A stretch of DNA of 64,000 bases from Flectonema sp. DT1601. Taxonomy: Eukaryota; Euglenozoa; Diplonemea; Diplonemida; Diplonemidae. Below are positions 61,957 to 64,000 of the stretch, in pieces. The stretch covers positions 186,001 to 250,000 of the forward strand of contig OZ025844.1 of the NCBI GenBank assembly GCA_964019425.1. Direction: 5' to 3'. The position numbers and the translations under genes were made by a program. Position 1 is the first letter of the stretch. The number at the start of each line of letters is the position of its first letter. Under the pieces are notes generated by a model. That model searched no databases. It was not told where the DNA came from and saw only the letters and a program-made list of their open reading frames with translations.

Positions 61957-64000
61957 CTAGTAGTAATGGTCTCGCTGTGGTGATGCCGGTCGACCTGCAA
62001 CGTATTCCATAGGTGATGTGGTGCGAGGCGATTCCATTCCACGAGGAGTAGCAGGCCCCTGGTAGTTTGCAACAGATGTTCTAGTCCATCTACCAGTACC
62101 AGTAGCTCTATTAAAGGTCGATGGCTTGTACTTAGAGAATCTCTTACCATCAGGTACGAAGAAGCTCGGTGACGTTCCAAGATGCAGAAGTTCATACTCC
62201 GTGAACATGTTTGCAATCAACCATTTCTCTCCATTCATAACATCAACAACTTCGGTTCTAATACCTCCGATGTGATCTAATAATTCTCTTCTAGTTCTCT
62301 CTCTGCTGCTGACTTCCTTACTGAACTTGTCAATAGTCTTTCTCGCGTGTACACACATCTTATACAAGTCGTACAACACCTTCAATAATGATGGTCTGCT
62401 TTCAATCACAAACGAAACCGCATGCAGTTTCTCCGTTAGCGCCTGCGTTTGTCCCATGAGCGCACCGTTTTCCTCGTGGAGTTGCTGGTTGAGACCACCA
62501 ATCTTAGCATATTGCTCTTCCTTATACTTGTAGTAGTAAATTAGCTCGTTGGTAGGGAGCTGAGCAGGGTTCTTTGCCTTGTCGAAGATCATAGCCTGTT
62601 TTTTTTTTTTTTTTTGAATTATTGACCCCCCAACAAAAACACAATCTTAAAACATAGATGGAAGTGCCCTACAATTTGGAGGGCGTGTAGGGCGCTTGTA
62701 GGGCGCTTTTAATATAAATATTATTTTGGAGGGCGCTTTTTTTTACCTTTTTTATTACTGTAAGAGAGCTAAATTGACGGGGACTTACACTGACGCACAA
62801 GTATTTTGACGCAGAAGCCAAAAAAAAATTTTGACATGCTTGGCAGTCTTTCGAAAAAGAGAAAAAAGGGTGTCACGGGGTTCGAACCTGAGACCTCCAG
62901 GTCATGGTTCGGAGGTCAACAATGGCAAAAACAATGGGCTACTCCTTGAGAGCTTCCGAAGCCTGCTGCAATCCCTGAAGCTGAAACTCATTTCAGTGGA
63001 CGATGCATCCCAGATCTACAAGGAGCTGATTAGCCCGCAGAATGCACGAGTCGAATATAGAGGGATTCGAGGAGGGAGAGTGCGTTCTTGCTAACCTGTT
63101 AATAGGCCGGTCTTCACGGTACCTTGTGAGAAAAAAAAAGAAGTTTACTGGTGGCAAGTAAACTGATATCCCAGAGACGCATTTGATCGGGTGAACCGGA
63201 GAAAAGTCAAATAAGATGCGATTCGACCCTCGCTGAGGGCAGGGGTGTGTCAAAATGAGCTCGGCATTATATTAAATTTAATAAAAAAGCGCCCTACGCG
63301 CCCTCCAGCGCCCTATTTTGGCCCTACAATGGCCCTACAAATTTTTGTGGCTGATTTTCACCAGGCGCCCTCCAAATTTGGAGGGCACTTCCATCTATGT
63401 TAAAAGGAAAAAAAAACCTAAAAACACATACCTGTTCAGTGTTAGCCTGGTGGATGTTGTCCTCCAGCTGTTTAATATGGCTTAACATTCCTCTCTGCTT
63501 TTCGTTAAATAGGCGGAGAGATTCATCCCTGCGGTCAACCTGTTTTTTATTTTTAGATTATGTGAACTGCCTAACGGGCTTACAGTTTTGTGCCCTTCTT
63601 GTTAAAATAAAAGGTGCATACCATGTCCCTGAATCTTTGCACTTCTTCTGCTCTCTCTTGCTCGATGAGTGCGAGTTTACGTCTGTTTGTGTTTGTGTTA
63701 AGGATACTTTTCCTTAAGGGTTAGAATATCTGTTTGAGCCTATCAACATACCCCAATTCTATCTCCAACTGGTCCTTGTGATCTCCAATTCTACGCACCA
63801 GGTCTTCTTCTTTGCGTACGCACTCCTGAGTTACCTGAGCTAGTTCCCGCTGGAGGGCGCCGACGGCTTGGTCGCTGTTTTTAAATTATGTGATGTGGTG
63901 TCGTTTTTTAAGTATAAATAACAAGTATAATAACATACGTAGTGCCTTCACCATATCCTTGGCAAAGCATATCAACCTTGTCGCGAAGAGATTGAGAAAG
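61957..64000 (-). CDS. Coiled-coil cytoskeletal-type protein, last five exons (5' end outside window)
   Basis: Exons, minus strand: 64000-63939 (partial), 63874-63752, 63682-63622, 63539-63432 and 62595-61957. Donors are GTATGT except one GTATGC; all acceptors end ACAG; reading frame is kept at every join, including two split codons. The 334 visible residues begin LSQSLRDKVDMLCQGYGEGT and continue with heptad-rich helix (ALQRELAQVTQECVRKEEDL; LALIEQERAEEVQRFRDM; GMLSHIKQLEDNIHQANTEQ; KIGGLNQQLHEENGALMGQT). A more globular part follows (VLYDLYKMCVHARKTIDKFS; GEKWLIANMFTEYELLHLGT), then a Pro/Arg/Ser tail (TPRGMESPRTTSPMEYVAGR). Not matched to a named family; a flagellar or cytoskeletal role is inference. 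The intron 63431-62596 carries a 747-bp transposon and is otherwise about 83 bases. Confidence 0.82.
62653..63399. mobile_element. 747-bp terminal-inverted-repeat DNA transposon (non-autonomous, MITE-like) inside an intron
   Basis: Both ends carry CATAGATGGAAGTGCCCT as a perfect inverted repeat, extending with mismatches through AATTTGGAGGGCG to about 33 bases. The element is flanked by TTAAAA on both sides (62647-62652 and 63400-63405), a 6-base target duplication. Subterminal arrays of GGGCG-type motifs (TAGGGCGC, GGAGGGCG on the left; GCGCCCTA, GCGCCCTCC on the right) lie just inside each end, as seen in elements whose transposase binds repeated subterminal sites. The middle holds an 88-codon frame without a recognisable transposase domain and a B-box-like stretch. 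Subtracting the element and one duplication leaves an intron of about 83 bases, normal for this genome. Superfamily unassigned. Confidence 0.9.
62875..62898 (-). other. Pol III B-box-like sequence inside the transposon
   Basis: The minus strand reads TCTCAGGTTCGAACCCCGT, a perfect GGTTCGANNCC, and shares ACGGGG...TCGAACCTGAGA with 7563-7585. No cloverleaf or clear A box. Confidence 0.35.

Noticed and set aside
62653-63399. Polinton-type element, considered because of the 6-base target duplication
   Set aside because: Only 747 bases, termini begin CATAG rather than AG, and no polymerase, integrase or capsid coding is present. Fits a short non-autonomous DNA transposon.

Overview
The window is nuclear DNA from a single-celled eukaryote. 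Genes are interrupted by short spliceosomal introns, and the protein families are eukaryotic: Atg8, Skp1, RBR ubiquitin ligase, a proteasome assembly chaperone, a cyclin, CCCH fingers, a PPR protein, P450 and a DPY-30-motif protein. TAA, TAG and TGA all end genes, so the code is standard. Intergenic DNA is AT-rich and full of A or T runs of 15-37 bases. The DPY-30-motif protein and several coiled-coil proteins hint at a flagellate. The P450 and the PPR protein suggest oxygen use and an RNA-bearing organelle, but those are family-level inferences. I cannot name the species.

All 21 genes called here, including partial and uncertain ones, lie on the minus strand. From high to low coordinates (direction of transcription) they are: the 3' part of a five-exon coiled-coil gene (62.0-64.0 kb) with a DNA transposon in one intron; PPR protein; Sel1-repeat protein; Pho80-type cyclin; two-exon GAF protein; small acidic protein; P450; Nas2/PSMD9 chaperone; BTB-ankyrin protein; SAM-VWA-UBA-RBR E3 ligase; coiled-coil protein; two CCCH proteins; a fused argininosuccinate-synthase-like/CPSase II; Skp1 (four exons); a coiled-coil protein with EF-hand-like repeats; MYND protein; and at 0-6.8 kb an Atg8 array with a DPY-30-motif gene inside it.

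Two coding regions stand out. At 19.3-24.7 kb one exon encodes a glutamine-dependent carbamoyl phosphate synthetase with a whole argininosuccinate synthase domain at its N-terminus. That domain has lost its ATP-binding and citrulline/aspartate motifs, so it looks like a built-in pseudoenzyme. At 2.8-4.3 kb an open two-exon gene joins two CCCH fingers, about 150 residues of a phosphagen (arginine) kinase, and a complete Atg8. Its CCCH part is almost identical to the gene at 25.7-26.6 kb, and its Atg8 part to the neighbouring Atg8 copies, so it is either a young chimeric gene or an assembly join.

Introns are uniform: donors are GTATGT, GTTTGT or near variants, and all ten fully visible introns end in CAG, nine of them in ACAG, after an A/C-rich stretch. 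Similar AG sites sit just upstream of most start codons. With the one-strand layout this raises the possibility of directional transcription with spliced-leader processing, which transcript data would have to show.

The rest is gene-poor DNA with several dispersed repeat families, pentanucleotide microsatellites and a clear 747-bp terminal-inverted-repeat element with target duplications. I see no tRNA, rRNA, CRISPR or prokaryotic feature, and no retrovirus- or Polinton-like element.
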